Counted from the first letter of the stretch, positions 26,637 through 37,492 are shown. The stretch: 64,000 bases of DNA from Janibacter melonis (GCF_020567375.1 NZ_JAJBZM010000001.1:913935-977934); one strand, 5' to 3'. Notes: generated by a model not told the origin, from the letters alone. Made by a program: numbers and translations.

Positions 26637-28219
26637 CGGGCACCCCCGGTCGTGTCGGCGTGGTCGTCGGCGAGCTGGTCGCTGCCCGGGTCGTCGAGCT
26701 CGATCCCCCGCTGCCACGGCAGCCGCGCGAGCAGCAGCGCGATGACGGGCAGCGCGATGACGAGCCCCCACCCGAAGGTCCACAGCAGCGAGCTCGGGTA
26801 GCCCTCGTACGGCGTCTCGACGTTGTCGACGAGCTCGAGGACGAGCATGACGACGAGGACGAGGGGCACGAGGACGGCGACGAGCACCCGCCACCAGGCG
26901 CCGAGCCGGATCGAGCTGTGGACGTTCATGTGGTCGGCGAGCGGGCGCAGCCGGCGCCACACCCACCCGATGGCGAGCATCGACAGCGCGGCGACGAGCA
27001 GGATGCCGAAGCTGTTGATGAAGTTGTCGACCGTGTCGAGCACGTACAGCCCGCCGGTCGTGCCGAGCAGCACGCAGGAGATGACGGCCATCGGCAGCCC
27101 GATGATCATCGTCGCGGCGACGCGGCCGGCGCCGGTCTTGTCACGGATCGCGCTGATGCCGACCTCGACGATCGAGATGAGCGAGGTGAGCCCGGCGACG
27201 ACGAGCGAGCCGAAGAAGAGCACGCCGAGGAGCACGCCCGCGGGTGCCTCGTTGAGGATCGCGGGGAAGGCGACGAAGGCCAGCCCGATGCCCTGCGCGA
27301 CGACCTCGTCGACCGGCTGGCCCGAGCTGCTCGCGAGGAAGCCGAGGACGGCAAAGACGCCGACACCGGCGAGCAGCTCGAAGCTCGAGTTCGAGAAGGC
27401 GACGACCGCCCCCGACCCGGTGAGATCGGTCTTGCGACCGACATAGCTCGCGTACGTGATCATGATGCCGAAGCCCACCGACAGGCTGAAGAAGATCTGC
27501 CCGAAGGCGCTCACCCACACCCCGGGCTCGGCGAGCGCCGACCAGTCGGGGCTGAAGAGGGCGTTGAGCCCCACGCTCGCGCCCGGCAGCGTCAGCGCGA
27601 CGACGACGAGGATCGCGAAGGCGATGACGAGCGCGGGGATGAAGATGATCGCGGTCCGGCCGATGCCGGCCTGCACGCCGAGGGCGAGCACGCCGAGCGT
27701 CACGACCCACACGACGACCATCGGGATCAGCACCCCCGGCACGACGTCGAGCGTCGGCCCGGGGGTCTCCGCGGCCCGGAGGAAGTCGCCGAAGAGGAAG
27801 GCCTCGGGGTCGCTCCCCCACGCCTTGTCGACCGAGAAGCCGGTGTAGCGGATCGCCCAGGCGATGATCGCGGGGTAGTAGATGCCGATGACGACGGTGA
27901 TGAGCACCTGCCACCAGCCGAACCACTCGCCCCGCTTCGAGATCCGTCGGAAGGCCAGCGGCGCGGACCCGCGGTAGCGGTGCCCCATCGCGTAGTCGAG
28001 GAAGAGCATCGGGATGCCGGCGAGCAGCAGCGCGACGAGGTACGGCACGAGGAAGGCGCCGCCGCCCCCTTCGTAGGCCACGTACGGGAAGCGCCAGATG
28101 TTGCCCAGGCCGACCGCCGACCCGATGGCGGCGAAGATGAAGGCCTTGCGGGTGCCGAAGCCGCTCTTCTCGGACGCCCCGGCGAGCTCGCCGGAGGTGG
28201 TGCTGCTCGTGGTGCTCAC
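26633..28219 (-). CDS. metP: Sodium-dependent amino acid transporter, NSS family (MetP-like)
   Basis: 528 residues, about 12 membrane helices. The NSS signature GSAVGLGNIWRFPYVAYEGGGGAFL in helix 1 carries the Na+ and substrate contacts. The start is GTG 28219 (V-S-T-T-S-S) with GGGAG upstream. By analogy with C. glutamicum MetPS it imports methionine, and alanine in some relatives, coupled to Na+. Substrate is inferred from the MetS partner. The 126 bp upstream contains no riboswitch I could recognise. Confidence 0.85.
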   Translation of the reverse strand: MSTTSSTTSGELAGASEKSGFGTRKAFIFAAIGSAVGLGNIWRFPYVAYEGGGGAFLVPYLVALLLAGIPMLFLDYAMGHRYRGSAPLAFRRISKRGEWFGWWQVLITVVIGIYYPAIIAWAIRYTGFSVDKAWGSDPEAFLFGDFLRAAETPGPTLDVVPGVLIPMVVVWVVTLGVLALGVQAGIGRTAIIFIPALVIAFAILVVVALTLPGASVGLNALFSPDWSALAEPGVWVSAFGQIFFSLSVGFGIMITYASYVGRKTDLTGSGAVVAFSNSSFELLAGVGVFAVLGFLASSSGQPVDEVVAQGIGLAFVAFPAILNEAPAGVLLGVLFFGSLVVAGLTSLISIVEVGISAIRDKTGAGRVAATMIIGLPMAVISCVLLGTTGGLYVLDTVDNFINSFGILLVAALSMLAIGWVWRRLRPLADHMNVHSSIRLGAWWRVLVAVLVPLVLVVMLVLELVDNVETPYEGYPSSLLWTFGWGLVIALPVIALLLARLPWQRGIELDDPGSDQLADDHADTTGGAR

Positions 28220-28345
28220 GTCACTCCCTCGTCGGTGCACCGCGAGCAGACGACCTGGCTCGCGGCACCGAGCACGGTGCCACGGACGTCGGGGCACCCG
28301 CAGCGGGCGTCGCGGGCTGAGACCGGGGCGCCGGGCGAAGGGGGG

Positions 28346-29374
28346 TCAGCGCTGGGTGGAGTCGGTGACCTCGCCGACGAGCTCCTCGATGACGTCCTCG
28401 AGGAAGACGACGCCGAGGGTGGCCCCCTCGTCGCCGATGACCCGGGCGACGTGGGCACCGGTCTGCTGCATCGTGCGCAGCACGTCCTCGACCTCGTCGG
28501 CGCGCTGCACGGTCGCCAGGCGCCGGACCCGCTTGACGGGCACGGGCTGCGAGCGCTGCACGTCGTCGGCGTAGAGGACGTCCTTGAGGTGGAGGTAGCC
28601 GCTCAGCTCGCCGGAGCCGTCGACCGTCGGGTAGCGCGAGAAGCCGTGCCGGGCGACGAGCCGCTCGATGTCGTCGGGCGTCGCGTCGACGGGGACGGTG
28701 ACGAGGTCGGCGACGGGGATGCCGACGTCGGCGGCGTCCTTGTCGGAGAACTCGAGCGCGGCGCCGACGAGGCCGTACTTGTCGGTCTCGACGAGGCCCT
28801 CGCGGTGCGACTCCTCGACGATCGTCTGCACCTCCTCGACGGTGAAGGCGGTGGCGAGCTCGTCCTTGGGCTCGATGCCCATCGCCCGCACGAGGGCCTT
28901 CGAGAGCCAGTCCATGCCGGCGATGATCGGGCGCGTGAGGCGCATGACGACGACGAGCGGGGGCACGAGCCAGCGGGCCGCGCGCTCGGGGCCGGAGATC
29001 GAGATGTTCTTCGGCACCATCTCGCCGACGACGACGTGGAGGTAGACGACGACGAGGATCGCCAGGACGAGCGAGGTCGCGTCGGTGAGCCCCTCGGGCA
29101 CACCGAGGCGGATCATCACGGGCTCGAGGGCGTGGTGCAGCGCCGCCTCGGAGATCGCACCGAGGAGGACCGAGCACACGGTGATGCCGAGCTGGCAGGT
29201 CGCGAGGATGACGCCCGTGTGCTGGAGCGCCTCGACGGCGAGCGCGGCCCGCTTGTCCCCCGCGTCGGCGAGCGGCTCGAGCTGGCTGCGCCGGGCGGAC
29301 ATCGCGGCGAACTCGGCGCCGACGAAGAAGGCGTTGAGCAGCAGCAGGACGACGGTGATGATCACGGTGATCAC
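28346..29374 (-). CDS. CNNM/CorC-like membrane protein with CBS pair
   Basis: 342 residues. DUF21/CNNM membrane domain (residues 1-190, with VVVGEMVPKNISISGPERAA) followed by two CBS domains (ending RVIGDEGATLGVVFLEDVIEELVGEV). There is no C-terminal CorC_HlyC domain. Such proteins are linked to Mg2+/Co2+ efflux or tolerance. The older label hemolysin is not supported. Its start (GTG 29374) overlaps the upstream paralogue's stop (GTGA), so the two are made together and may form a heterodimer. Confidence 0.85.
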   Translation of the reverse strand: MITVIITVVLLLLNAFFVGAEFAAMSARRSQLEPLADAGDKRAALAVEALQHTGVILATCQLGITVCSVLLGAISEAALHHALEPVMIRLGVPEGLTDATSLVLAILVVVYLHVVVGEMVPKNISISGPERAARWLVPPLVVVMRLTRPIIAGMDWLSKALVRAMGIEPKDELATAFTVEEVQTIVEESHREGLVETDKYGLVGAALEFSDKDAADVGIPVADLVTVPVDATPDDIERLVARHGFSRYPTVDGSGELSGYLHLKDVLYADDVQRSQPVPVKRVRRLATVQRADEVEDVLRTMQQTGAHVARVIGDEGATLGVVFLEDVIEELVGEVTDSTQR

Positions 29375-30705
29375 GCGCGCTCACCCCCTTCGGTCGTGGC
29401 CTGGTCGTCGGTCGAGGTCGGGGTGAAGCGCAGCCGGTCGACCCGGCGCGCCTCCATGTCGACGACGGTGACCTGCCACCCGTCGAGGGTGGCGACGTCA
29501 CCGACCGAGGGCACACGGCCGAGCTCGTGCATGACCCAGCCGCCGACGGTCTCGTAGGCGGACCCCTCGGGCACCTCGGCGCCGAAGCGCTCGCGCACCT
29601 CGTCGGGGCGCCACAGGCCCGGCACGGTCCACGACCCGTCGGGCAGCTGACGGCCGGTGGTCTGGCTGCGGTCGTGCTCGTCGCTCACCTCGCCGACGAT
29701 CTCCTCGACGAGGTCCTCGAGGGTGACGACACCGGCGGTGCCGCCGTACTCGTCGACGACGACGCCGAACTGCAGGCCCGCGTCGCGCAGCTGGAGGAGC
29801 AGCGGGTCGAGGCGCAGGGTCTCGGGGACCATGACCGGCGCGACCATGAGGGCGGAGATCGGCACGGCCGCGCGCTTCTCGTGGGGCACGGCGATGGCCT
29901 TCTTCACGTGCACGACGCCGTCGACGTCGTCCCAGTCCTCGCCGGTGACGGGGAAGCGGGAGTGCCCGGTCGCGCGGGCGAGCGCGACGAGCTCCTCGGC
30001 GCTCGCGGTGCGGTCGATGGAGGTCGCGCGGTTGCGCGGGGTCATGACGTCCGCGGCGGTCTGCTCGCCGAAGCCGAGCGAGCGCGTGACGAGACGGGCG
30101 GTGCCGGAGTCGAGCGTGCCGGCCTCGACGGAGGTGCGCACGAGCGAGGCGAGCTCGGCGGGGCTGCGGGCCGCGGAGAGCTCCTCCTGCGGCTCGATGC
30201 CCAGGCGGTGGAGCACCCAGTTCGCGGAGCCGTTGAGCACGAAGAGCATCGGTCGCAGGAGCGTGGCGATGACGCGCATCGGGGTGGCGACGACCTTCGC
30301 CGTGCCGAGCGGGGCGGAGACCGCGAGGGTCTTCGGCACCATCTCGCCGACGATCATCGAGAAGCCCGTCGCGAGGAGCAGCGCGATGACGCTCGCGGTG
30401 TTGGCCGCCCCGCGCGGGCCGAGCCCGGCGGCCTCGAGCAGCGGGGTGATGAGCGCGCCGATCGCGGGGTTGGCGACGAAGCCGAGGACGAGGGTCGTGA
30501 TCGTGATGCCGACCTGGCACGCACCGAGGAGCGTGGAGAGGCGGCGAAGGGAGATGAGCACCGGCTGCGCCCGGGAGTCACCGGCGTCGACGGCCCGCTG
30601 GACCGTCGGGCGGTCGAGGGCGACGAGCGAGAACTCTGCGGCGACGAAGAGGGCCGTGCCGAGCGTGAGGAGCACACCGAGGAGCAGGAGTAACCAGGGC
30701 GTCAT
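29371..30705 (-). CDS. CNNM/CorC family membrane protein with CBS pair and CorC_HlyC domain
   Basis: 444 residues: DUF21 membrane domain (FSMIVGEMVPKTLAVSAPLGTA), CBS pair (DYEYGGTAG-type end seen as VVVDEYGGTAGVVTLEDLVEEIVGEV), then a complete C-terminal CorC_HlyC domain (VPGLWRPDEVRERFG ... SVGDVATLDGWQVTVVDMEARRVDRLRF). Likely divalent-cation transport or sensing at the membrane. Paralogue of the next gene, which lacks the last domain. It starts at ATG 30705. Confidence 0.88.
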   Translation of the reverse strand: MTPWLLLLLGVLLTLGTALFVAAEFSLVALDRPTVQRAVDAGDSRAQPVLISLRRLSTLLGACQVGITITTLVLGFVANPAIGALITPLLEAAGLGPRGAANTASVIALLLATGFSMIVGEMVPKTLAVSAPLGTAKVVATPMRVIATLLRPMLFVLNGSANWVLHRLGIEPQEELSAARSPAELASLVRTSVEAGTLDSGTARLVTRSLGFGEQTAADVMTPRNRATSIDRTASAEELVALARATGHSRFPVTGEDWDDVDGVVHVKKAIAVPHEKRAAVPISALMVAPVMVPETLRLDPLLLQLRDAGLQFGVVVDEYGGTAGVVTLEDLVEEIVGEVSDEHDRSQTTGRQLPDGSWTVPGLWRPDEVRERFGAEVPEGSAYETVGGWVMHELGRVPSVGDVATLDGWQVTVVDMEARRVDRLRFTPTSTDDQATTEGGERA

Positions 30706-30732
30706 GATGTCGCGATCCTACGGTCCGCACCG

Positions 30733-31058
30733 CCGGTCGAGGTGCGGAAGCCTTCGCCGGCCGAGGTGCGAGAGCCTTCGCTGGCCGAGGTGCGAGGAGC
30801 GGTGTTGCTGGTCGAGGTGCAGGAGCCTTCGCTGGTCGAGGTGCGACGAAGGAGCCTCGAGACCACGCGCGGTTTCGAGGTGCAGGATCCTTTGCTGGTC
30901 GAGGTGCGACGAAGGAGCCTCGAGACCACCCCCGCACGGTTTCGAGGCTCAGGCCTAGCGGCCCTCGCACCTCAACCACCAAAGGCCCCTTTGCTGGTCG
31001 AGGTGCGAGGAGCGCAGCGACGAGCCTCGAGACCAACCCCGCGTGGTTTCGCACCTCA
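30733..31058. repeat. REP1 palindrome cluster
   Basis: The 350-bp gap between the CNNM pair and the GIY-YIG gene is filled with REP1: several short head-to-tail half units (GGTCGAGGTGCG / GCCGAGGTGCGAGAGCCTTCG) and at least three full palindromes of the type TGGTCGAGGTGCGACGAAGG...CCTCGAGACCAC. No conserved gene is present. Confidence 0.85.
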
Positions 31059-31352
31059 ACCACCGGGGGGACGGCCACCCCTTCGCCGTGATCTCTCGAC
31101 GATGACGTCCCACTGGTCGGCGATCAGCGCCTCGCGCTTGGCTCGCGACCAGCCCTGGACCTGCTTCTCGAGGGCGTAGGCCTGCGGGATCGTCTCGGTC
31201 TCCTGCGACCACACGAGCTCGACGGGCATGCGGGAGCTCGTGTAGCGGCTGCCCAGACCGGTCGCGTGCTGCTGCAGACGCTTCTGCAGGTCGCGGGTGC
31301 TGCCGACGTAGTAGCTGCCGTCGGCGCAGCGGAGCATGTAGACGTGGGGCAT
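31056..31352 (-). CDS. GIY-YIG domain protein (UPF0213/YhbQ-like)
   Basis: 98 residues forming a single GIY-YIG nuclease domain: MPHVYMLRCADGSYYVGSTRDLQKRLQQH with the paired Y and YVG, then GSRYTSSRMPVELVW and a late ALEKQVQGWSRAKREALI. Stand-alone domains of this kind occur widely; a DNA end-processing role is suspected but unproven. The start is ATG 31352. The stop codon and the last residues (GGRPPGG) come from the flanking REP1 array, so the C-terminus is repeat-derived. Confidence 0.85.
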   Translation of the reverse strand: MPHVYMLRCADGSYYVGSTRDLQKRLQQHATGLGSRYTSSRMPVELVWSQETETIPQAYALEKQVQGWSRAKREALIADQWDVIVERSRRRGGRPPGG

Positions 31353-31404
31353 GGCTGATCTCAGCAGAGGCCCCGCTCGCGGCCGGTGAGTCATCCACAG
31401 GGTC

Positions 31405-31620
31405 CGTGGTCTCGAGGCTCCTCCGTCGCACCTCGACCACCAACGGTCTTCCCCGCACCTCGACCAGCGGGACGTTCGGTGGTTGAGGTGCGAAGGCCGC
31501 CAGGCCTGAGCCTCGAAACCCGGCTGTGTGGTTTCGAGGCTCCTTCGTCGCACCTCAACCACCAAGAACTTCTTCGTCGCACCTCGACCGGCAAAGACTC
31601 CTCGCACCTCGACCAGAGAC
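31405..31620. repeat. REP1 palindrome cluster
   Basis: At least four REP1 elements between the GIY-YIG gene and the ABC transporter: one short copy at about 31407-31443, one long copy containing GGCCGCCAGGCCTGAGCC near 31480-31520, a short copy at 31530-31563 and half units to 31620. The remaining 130 bp up to the ABC start has an SD (GAGGGAGAG) but no clear promoter. Confidence 0.85.
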
Positions 31621-31751
31621 GGCTCATCCCTCGGGGGGAGGGGGGCTCAGACCTGGGGTGGATGTGCGGGGTGAGGTGGCCCTGGTTCGATGGGTCTCGA
31701 CCGAGAGACCGTAGTGACGACCCGGCGCGTGTGCGCCAGAGGGAGAGCAGG

Positions 31752-32714
31752 ATGGCCGACCGCGGCACCGCGATCGAGGTGCGCAACCTGTCCAAGCGTT
31801 TCGGGGGCTTCACCGCCGTCGACGACGTGAGCTTCGACGTCAGACCAGGGAGGGTGACGGGCTTCCTCGGGCCGAACGGCGCGGGCAAGACGACGACCCT
31901 GCGGATGCTGCTCGGTCTCGTCGAGCCCTCGGCCGGGCAGGCGACGATCGGCGGCACGCGCTACCGCGACCTGCCGAGCCCGCTGACGACGGTCGGCGCG
32001 GCGCTCGAGGCGACCTCCTTCCACCCGGGGCGCAGCGGCCGCGACCACCTGCGGGTCATGGCCTCGACGGCCGGCATCCCCGACTCCCGGGTCGACGAGC
32101 TGCTCGAGCTCGTCGGCATCCCCGCCGCCGCCCGCAAGCGGGCCGGCGGCTACTCGATGGGCATGCGCCAGCGCCTCGGTCTCGCCGGCGCCCTCATCGG
32201 CGACCCCGAGGTGCTCCTCCTCGACGAGCCCAACAACGGTCTCGACCCCGAGGGCATCCGCTGGATGCGCGGCTTCCTGCGCCACCTCGCCAGCGAGGGC
32301 CGCACCGTCCTCGTGAGCAGCCACATGCTCGGCGAGGTCCAGCAGACGGCCGACGACGTCGTCATCATCGCCAACGGCCGCCTCGTGCGCTCCGGCACGC
32401 TCGAAGAGGTGCAGGGCGGGGCGAAGTGCTTCGTGCGCACCTCCGACGCCGACGCGCTCGCCGGCGCGCTGCGCATCGCCGACGTCACCGCCCAGCCCGC
32501 CGACGGCGGTCTCGTCGTCGAGACCGACGACCTGCGCCTCATCGGCGACGTCGCCCTGCGCGCCGGCCTGCCGGTGTGGGAGCTGACGAGCCGCAGCGGC
32601 GACCTCGAGTCGCTCTTCTTCGCGCTCACCGACGGCACGAGCCGCAACTACTCGACTCAGGACGCCCCGGTGGAGCAGGACGCTCTCATCGGTCAGGAAG
32701 GGGCGAACGAATGA
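31752..32714 (+). CDS. ABC transporter ATP-binding protein (exporter type)
   Basis: 320 residues. Walker [11 protein letters not shown] (about 42-51), signature [14 protein letters not shown], Walker [15 protein letters not shown]-loop SSHMLGE. The sequence resembles the BcrA/CcmA-like ATPases that pair with a single small permease. A C-terminal extension of about 100 residues follows the ATPase core, as in drug or lantibiotic immunity exporters. The start is ATG 31752 with AGAGGGAGAGC upstream; it overlaps the permease start (ATGA). Confidence 0.9.
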   Translation: MADRGTAIEVRNLSKRFGGFTAVDDVSFDVRPGRVTGFLGPNGAGKTTTLRMLLGLVEPSAGQATIGGTRYRDLPSPLTTVGAALEATSFHPGRSGRDHLRVMASTAGIPDSRVDELLELVGIPAAARKRAGGYSMGMRQRLGLAGALIGDPEVLLLDEPNNGLDPEGIRWMRGFLRHLASEGRTVLVSSHMLGEVQQTADDVVIIANGRLVRSGTLEEVQGGAKCFVRTSDADALAGALRIADVTAQPADGGLVVETDDLRLIGDVALRAGLPVWELTSRSGDLESLFFALTDGTSRNYSTQDAPVEQDALIGQEGANE

Positions 32715-33511
32715 TCAGCGTCATCCGCTCGGAGATCCTCAAGCTGCGCACGACGCGGATGTGGTGGGCGATGGCCCTCGGCATCTTCCTCGCGGGCGCC
32801 GTCTTCGCCGGCTTCTTCGCCGTCGTCTACACGATCGACGACCCGGGCACCGGTGCGCCAGTGATGTCGGGCACCGACGCCCAGGTCGCCAACACCGTCT
32901 ACACCGCGGGTCTCGGCGTGGGCTACCTGCTCCTGCTGACCATCGGCGTCATGCAGATCGGCTCGGAGTACCGGCACAAGACGATCACCGGCACCTTCCT
33001 GGCCACCCCGCGCCGGATGAAGGCCCTGCTCGGCAAGGTCCTCGCCCTCGTCGTCATCGGCATCGGCTACGGCCTCGTCAGCCTCCTCGGCTCGGTGAGC
33101 GTCGGCGCCGTCGTCCTCAGCATGCGCGGCATCGAGCCCTTCCCCGACGTCGAGATCCTGCGCTCGCTCGCGCTCAGCCTGCTCGCCCTCGCCCTGTGGG
33201 CGCTCATCGGGCTCGGCGTCGGCATCCTCATCCCCAACATGGTCGCCGCGCTGCTCGTCGGCATCGGCACCGCGTGGATCGTCGAGCCCCTCGTCGGCTT
33301 CGGGCTGTCCTTCAACGACTTCGCCAACGAGCACGTCGTGAAGTTCTTCCCGAGCCAGGCGACGAACGCGATGATCGACCCGGTGACGATGTCCGGACCG
33401 GGCATGGCCGAGCCGCTCTCGTGGTGGGCCGGGGCCCTGACGCTCACCGCGTACGCGGTCGTCCTCGCCGGTCTCGGCGTGCTCCGCGCGTCGCGCCAGG
33501 ACGTCACCTGA
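32711..33511 (+). CDS. ABC-2 type permease
   Basis: 266 residues, about six membrane helices, starting [19 protein letters not shown], a typical opening for ABC-2 permeases, with the conserved [19 protein letters not shown] between helices 2 and 3. Partner of the preceding ATPase. Substrate cannot be predicted; peptide antibiotics or a stress-related export are plausible. Followed by a strong terminator. Confidence 0.88.
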   Translation: MISVIRSEILKLRTTRMWWAMALGIFLAGAVFAGFFAVVYTIDDPGTGAPVMSGTDAQVANTVYTAGLGVGYLLLLTIGVMQIGSEYRHKTITGTFLATPRRMKALLGKVLALVVIGIGYGLVSLLGSVSVGAVVLSMRGIEPFPDVEILRSLALSLLALALWALIGLGVGILIPNMVAALLVGIGTAWIVEPLVGFGLSFNDFANEHVVKFFPSQATNAMIDPVTMSGPGMAEPLSWWAGALTLTAYAVVLAGLGVLRASRQDVT

Positions 33512-33527
33512 TCGAGCCTGCTCGAAG

Positions 33528-33562
33528 CGCGAACGCCCCTCCGACCTGGAGGGGCGTTCGCG
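33528..33562 (+). terminator. Terminator after the ABC transporter operon
   Basis: 15-bp perfect stem with a 5-nt GACCT loop; arms include GCGAACGCCCCTCC and GGAGGGGCGTTCGC. Begins 17 bp after the permease stop and separates that operon from kgd. Confidence 0.85.
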
Positions 33563-33633
33563 TTAGGCTTGCCGGGTGCGGCCCGTGGCTGCGGGCTGAC
33601 CTGACGCGACCTGTGGAAAGAGGCGTACCCGCC

Positions 33634-36600
33634 GTGCCCGACCAGCCTGATGGCCCCACCAACCTCAGCGACTTCGGTCCGAACGAATGGCTCGTCGACG
33701 AGCTCTTCGAGCAGTACAAGCAGGACAAGAACCTCGTCGACAAGGCGTGGTGGTCCTACTTCGAGAGCTACCGACCGGGTGAGGCGAAGGGGGGCAACGG
33801 CCAGTCCCCCGCCGCCCCGGCGCAGCAGGCGAAGGCTCCCGCGAAGGCGCCGGTGACCCAGGAGGCCAAGGCACCCGCGAAGGCTCCGGCCAAGGCACCC
33901 GCCAAGGCCCCGGAGAAGAAGGCCGAGCCGGCCACATCCGAGCCCAAGGCCTCCCCTGCCGCGAAGAGCTCGACGACGAGCGCGAAGAACGCCGACGTCA
34001 AGGAAACGGCGGCGCCCACGCCGCGCGACCCCGACAAGCCGAAGGTCGAGGCGCCCTCGCAGCGCGAGGACGAGACGGTCCCCCTTCGCGGCGCCGCTGC
34101 CCGCGTCGTGTCCAACATGGAGGCCTCGCTGGAGGTGCCCGTCGCGACCTCGGTCCGCGCGGTCCCCGCGAAGCTGCTCATCGACAACCGCGTCGTCATC
34201 AACAACCACCTCGGCCGCGCCCGCGGCGGCAAGGTGTCCTTCACGCACCTCATCGGGTACGCGATGGTCAAGGCGCTGACGAAGATGCCGTCGATGAACG
34301 TCGGCTACACGACCGACGAGAAGGGCAAGCCGGTCCTCGTCAACCCGGCGCACGTCAACCTCGGCATCGCCATCGACCTGCCCAAGCCGGACGGCTCGCG
34401 CTCGCTCGTCGTGCCCTCCGTCAAGGGCGCCGAGACGATGACCTTCAGCCAGTTCTGGGCGGCCTACGAGGTCGTCGTGAAGAAGGCCCGCGACAACAAG
34501 CTCACCGTCGAGGACTTCCAGGGCACGACGATCTCGCTGACCAACCCCGGCGGCATCGGCACGGTCCACTCCATCCCGCGGCTCATGAAGGGCCAGGGCG
34601 CCATCATCGGCGTCGGCGCGCTGGACTACCCCGCCGAGTGGCAGGGCGCGAGCGCCGAGACGATCGCGCGCAACGCCGTGAGCAAGCTGCTCACCCTCAC
34701 CTCGACGTACGACCACCGGATCATCCAGGGCGCCGGCTCCGGCGAGTTCCTCGCGATCATCCACCAGCTGCTCCTCGGGCAGCACGGCTTCTACGACGAG
34801 ATCTTCGAGAGCCTGCGCATCCCCTACGAGCCGGTGCGCTGGGTCCAGGACATCTCCGCCACGCACGACGACGACATCAACAAGGTCGCCCGCGTCCAGG
34901 AGCTCATCCACGCCTACCGGGTGCGCGGCCACCTCATGGCCGACATCGACCCGCTCGAGTACAAGCAGCGTCGCCACGCCGACCTCGACATCACGAGCCA
35001 CGGCCTGACCCTGTGGGACCTCGAGCGCAACTTCGCCACCGGCGGCTTCGGCGGCGAGTCCTTCCTCAAGCTGCGCAAGATCCTCGGGATCCTGCGCGAC
35101 AGCTACTGCCGCAGCACCGGCATCGAGTACATGCACATCCAGGACCCCGAGCAGCGCAAGTGGATCCAGGACCGCGTCGAGGTCGGCTACAAGCGGGCCA
35201 CGAGCGACGAGCAGCTGCGCATCCTGCGCCGGCTCAACGCCGCCGAGGCCTTCGAGACCTTCCTGCAGACGAAGTTCGTCGGCCAGAAGCGCTTCTCGCT
35301 CGAGGGCGGCGAGTCCGTCATCGCGATGCTCGACCGCATCCTGTCCAACGCCGCGACCGAGGGCATCGACGAGGTCGGCATCGGCATGCCGCACCGCGGG
35401 CGCCTCAACGTCCTGGCGAACATCGCCGGCAAGAGCTACGGCCAGATCTTCCGCGAGTTCGAGGGTCAGCTCGACCCCCGCTCGGTCCAGGGCTCCGGCG
35501 ACGTCAAGTACCACCTCGGCACCGAGGGCGAGTTCACCGGCGACGACGGCTCGAAGACCAAGGTCTACCTCGCCGCGAACCCCAGCCACCTCGAGGCGGT
35601 CAACCCGGTGCTCGAGGGCATCGTGCGCGCCAAGCAGGACCGGCTCAACCGCGGCGGCGAGGACTTCCCCGTCCTGCCGATCCTCATCCACGGCGACGCG
35701 GCCTTCGCCGGCCAGGGCGTCGTGGCCGAGACCCTGCAGCAGTCGCAGCTGCGCGGCTACCGCACGGGCGGCACGATCCACGTCGTCATCAACAACCAGG
35801 TCGGCTTCACCACCGCGCCGTCCTCGAGCCGCTCCTCGGTGTACTCCACCGACGTGGCCCGGATGATCCAGGCGCCGATCTTCCACGTCAACGGTGACGA
35901 CCCGGAGGCGTGCGTGCGCGTCGCCGAGCTCGCCTTCGCCTTCCGCCAGGCGTTCCACAAGGACGTCGTCATCGACATGGTCTGCTACCGCCGCCGCGGT
36001 CACAACGAGGGCGACGACCCCTCGATGACGCAGCCGCTCATGTACAACCTCATCGAGTCCAAGCGCTCGGTGCGCAAGCTGTACACGGAGTCCCTCATCG
36101 GTCGCGGTGACATCACCTCCGACGAGGCCGCCGCGGCGCTCAAGGACTACCAGGCCCAGCTCGAGCGCGTCTTCGTCGAGACGAAGGAGGCCCTCAAGGC
36201 CGGCACCCCCGCGGCCCAGGAGCGCGACGAGGACTCCTCCTCCGAGGTCGACGACAACGCCGGTCTCGAGCGCCCGACCTCGCAGTCGAGCGACGCCCCG
36301 CGCCGCGGCGCTGCGGAGACGGCGATCTCCGAGACCGACCTGCACGCGATCGGAGACATCTTCGCCAACCCGCCGAGCGACTTCACCGTGCACCCGAAGC
36401 TCGCGCAGGCCATGGCCAAGCGTGCCGAGAGCGTGCACAAGGGCGGCATCGACTGGGCCACCGGCGAGCTCCTCGCCTTCGGCTCGCTGCTCCTCGACGG
36501 CACCCCCGTGCGCCTCACAGGTCAGGACAGCCGCCGCGGCACCTTCGTGCAGCGGCACGCGGTCCTCATCGACAAGGCGACCGCGGAGGAGTGGACGCCG

Positions 36601-37482
36601 CTGAACTACCTCGGCGCCGGTCAGGCCCGCTTCTGGGTCTATGACTCGCTGCTCTCCGAGTTCGCGGCGATGGGCTTCGAGTACGGCTACTCCGTCGAGC
36701 GGCCCGACGCCCTCGTCCTCTGGGAGGCGCAGTTCGGCGACTTCTGGAACGGCGCGGCGACGATCGTCGACGAGTTCATCTCCTCCTCGGAGCAGAAGTG
36801 GGGCCAGAACTCCTCCGTCGTCCTGCTGCTCCCCCACGGCTACGAGGGCCAGGGGCCGGACCACTCGTCCGCCCGCATCGAGCGCTTCCTCACGCTGTGC
36901 GCGCAGAACAACATGACGGTCGCCTACCCCTCGACGCCGGCGAGCTACTTCCACCTGCTGCGTCGTCAGGCGTACAGCCGGCCGCGTCGTCCGCTCATCG
37001 TCTTCACCCCGAAGTCGATGCTGCGCCTCAAGGCCGCGGCCAGCGTGCCGGAGGACTTCACGCAGGGCAGCTACCAGCCGGTGCTCCCCGACCGTGACGG
37101 CCCCACGGGCGAGAAGGTCGACCGCGTCATCATCGCCAGCGGCAAGGTCATCTACGACCTCGAGGCCGAGCGCAAGAAGCGCGGCGACGACGCGACGGCG
37201 ATCCTGCGTCTCGAGCGCTTCTACCCGCTCGCCGGCGCCGAGCTCGCCGAGGCGCTCGCGCAGTACCCGAACGCCGAGGTCGTCATCGTGCAGGAGGAGC
37301 CGCAGAACATGGGCGGCTGGCCCTTCCTCGCGCTCAACCTGCCGCAGGCCCTGGCCGAGCACGGCGAGCAGCGCCCGCTGCGCGTCGTCGCCCGTCCCGC
37401 GAGCGCCTCGCCCGCGGCCGGCACGGCCAAGAAGCACGCGGCGGAGCAGGCGGCGCTCATGCAGGCCGCCTTCGACCGCTGA
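33634..37482 (+). CDS. kgd: Multifunctional 2-oxoglutarate decarboxylase/dehydrogenase (E1 fused to E2-like domain)
   Basis: 1282 residues. KGD-type enzyme of the actinobacterial TCA cycle. Order: the conserved N-terminal helix ([16 protein letters not shown]), an Ala/Lys/Pro-rich linker (about 50-125), an E2-like acyltransferase core (about 150-390) with [15 protein letters not shown] where usual E2 has DHRxxDG, then a thiamine-diphosphate E1 with GDAAFAGQG (about 687) and INNQVGFTT, and the transketolase-like C-terminal domain ([11 protein letters not shown]). There is no lipoyl domain, as in M. smegmatis KGD. The start GTG 33634 (V-P-D-Q-P-D-G) has AAAGAGG about 9 bp upstream. Confidence 0.96.
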   Translation: MPDQPDGPTNLSDFGPNEWLVDELFEQYKQDKNLVDKAWWSYFESYRPGEAKGGNGQSPAAPAQQAKAPAKAPVTQEAKAPAKAPAKAPAKAPEKKAEPATSEPKASPAAKSSTTSAKNADVKETAAPTPRDPDKPKVEAPSQREDETVPLRGAAARVVSNMEASLEVPVATSVRAVPAKLLIDNRVVINNHLGRARGGKVSFTHLIGYAMVKALTKMPSMNVGYTTDEKGKPVLVNPAHVNLGIAIDLPKPDGSRSLVVPSVKGAETMTFSQFWAAYEVVVKKARDNKLTVEDFQGTTISLTNPGGIGTVHSIPRLMKGQGAIIGVGALDYPAEWQGASAETIARNAVSKLLTLTSTYDHRIIQGAGSGEFLAIIHQLLLGQHGFYDEIFESLRIPYEPVRWVQDISATHDDDINKVARVQELIHAYRVRGHLMADIDPLEYKQRRHADLDITSHGLTLWDLERNFATGGFGGESFLKLRKILGILRDSYCRSTGIEYMHIQDPEQRKWIQDRVEVGYKRATSDEQLRILRRLNAAEAFETFLQTKFVGQKRFSLEGGESVIAMLDRILSNAATEGIDEVGIGMPHRGRLNVLANIAGKSYGQIFREFEGQLDPRSVQGSGDVKYHLGTEGEFTGDDGSKTKVYLAANPSHLEAVNPVLEGIVRAKQDRLNRGGEDFPVLPILIHGDAAFAGQGVVAETLQQSQLRGYRTGGTIHVVINNQVGFTTAPSSSRSSVYSTDVARMIQAPIFHVNGDDPEACVRVAELAFAFRQAFHKDVVIDMVCYRRRGHNEGDDPSMTQPLMYNLIESKRSVRKLYTESLIGRGDITSDEAAAALKDYQAQLERVFVETKEALKAGTPAAQERDEDSSSEVDDNAGLERPTSQSSDAPRRGAAETAISETDLHAIGDIFANPPSDFTVHPKLAQAMAKRAESVHKGGIDWATGELLAFGSLLLDGTPVRLTGQDSRRGTFVQRHAVLIDKATAEEWTPLNYLGAGQARFWVYDSLLSEFAAMGFEYGYSVERPDALVLWEAQFGDFWNGAATIVDEFISSSEQKWGQNSSVVLLLPHGYEGQGPDHSSARIERFLTLCAQNNMTVAYPSTPASYFHLLRRQAYSRPRRPLIVFTPKSMLRLKAAASVPEDFTQGSYQPVLPDRDGPTGEKVDRVIIASGKVIYDLEAERKKRGDDATAILRLERFYPLAGAELAEALAQYPNAEVVIVQEEPQNMGGWPFLALNLPQALAEHGEQRPLRVVARPASASPAAGTAKKHAAEQAALMQAAFDR

Positions 37483-37492
37483 TCGGGGCCGC

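Noticed and set aside
28220-28345. SAM or other riboswitch upstream of metP
   Set aside because: I looked for conserved SAM-riboswitch cores and pairing and saw none; a covariance model search would settle it.
30733-31058. Possible CRISPR array
   Set aside because: The repeats are palindromic, of variable length and orientation, and the spacers are not of constant size; no cas genes are present.
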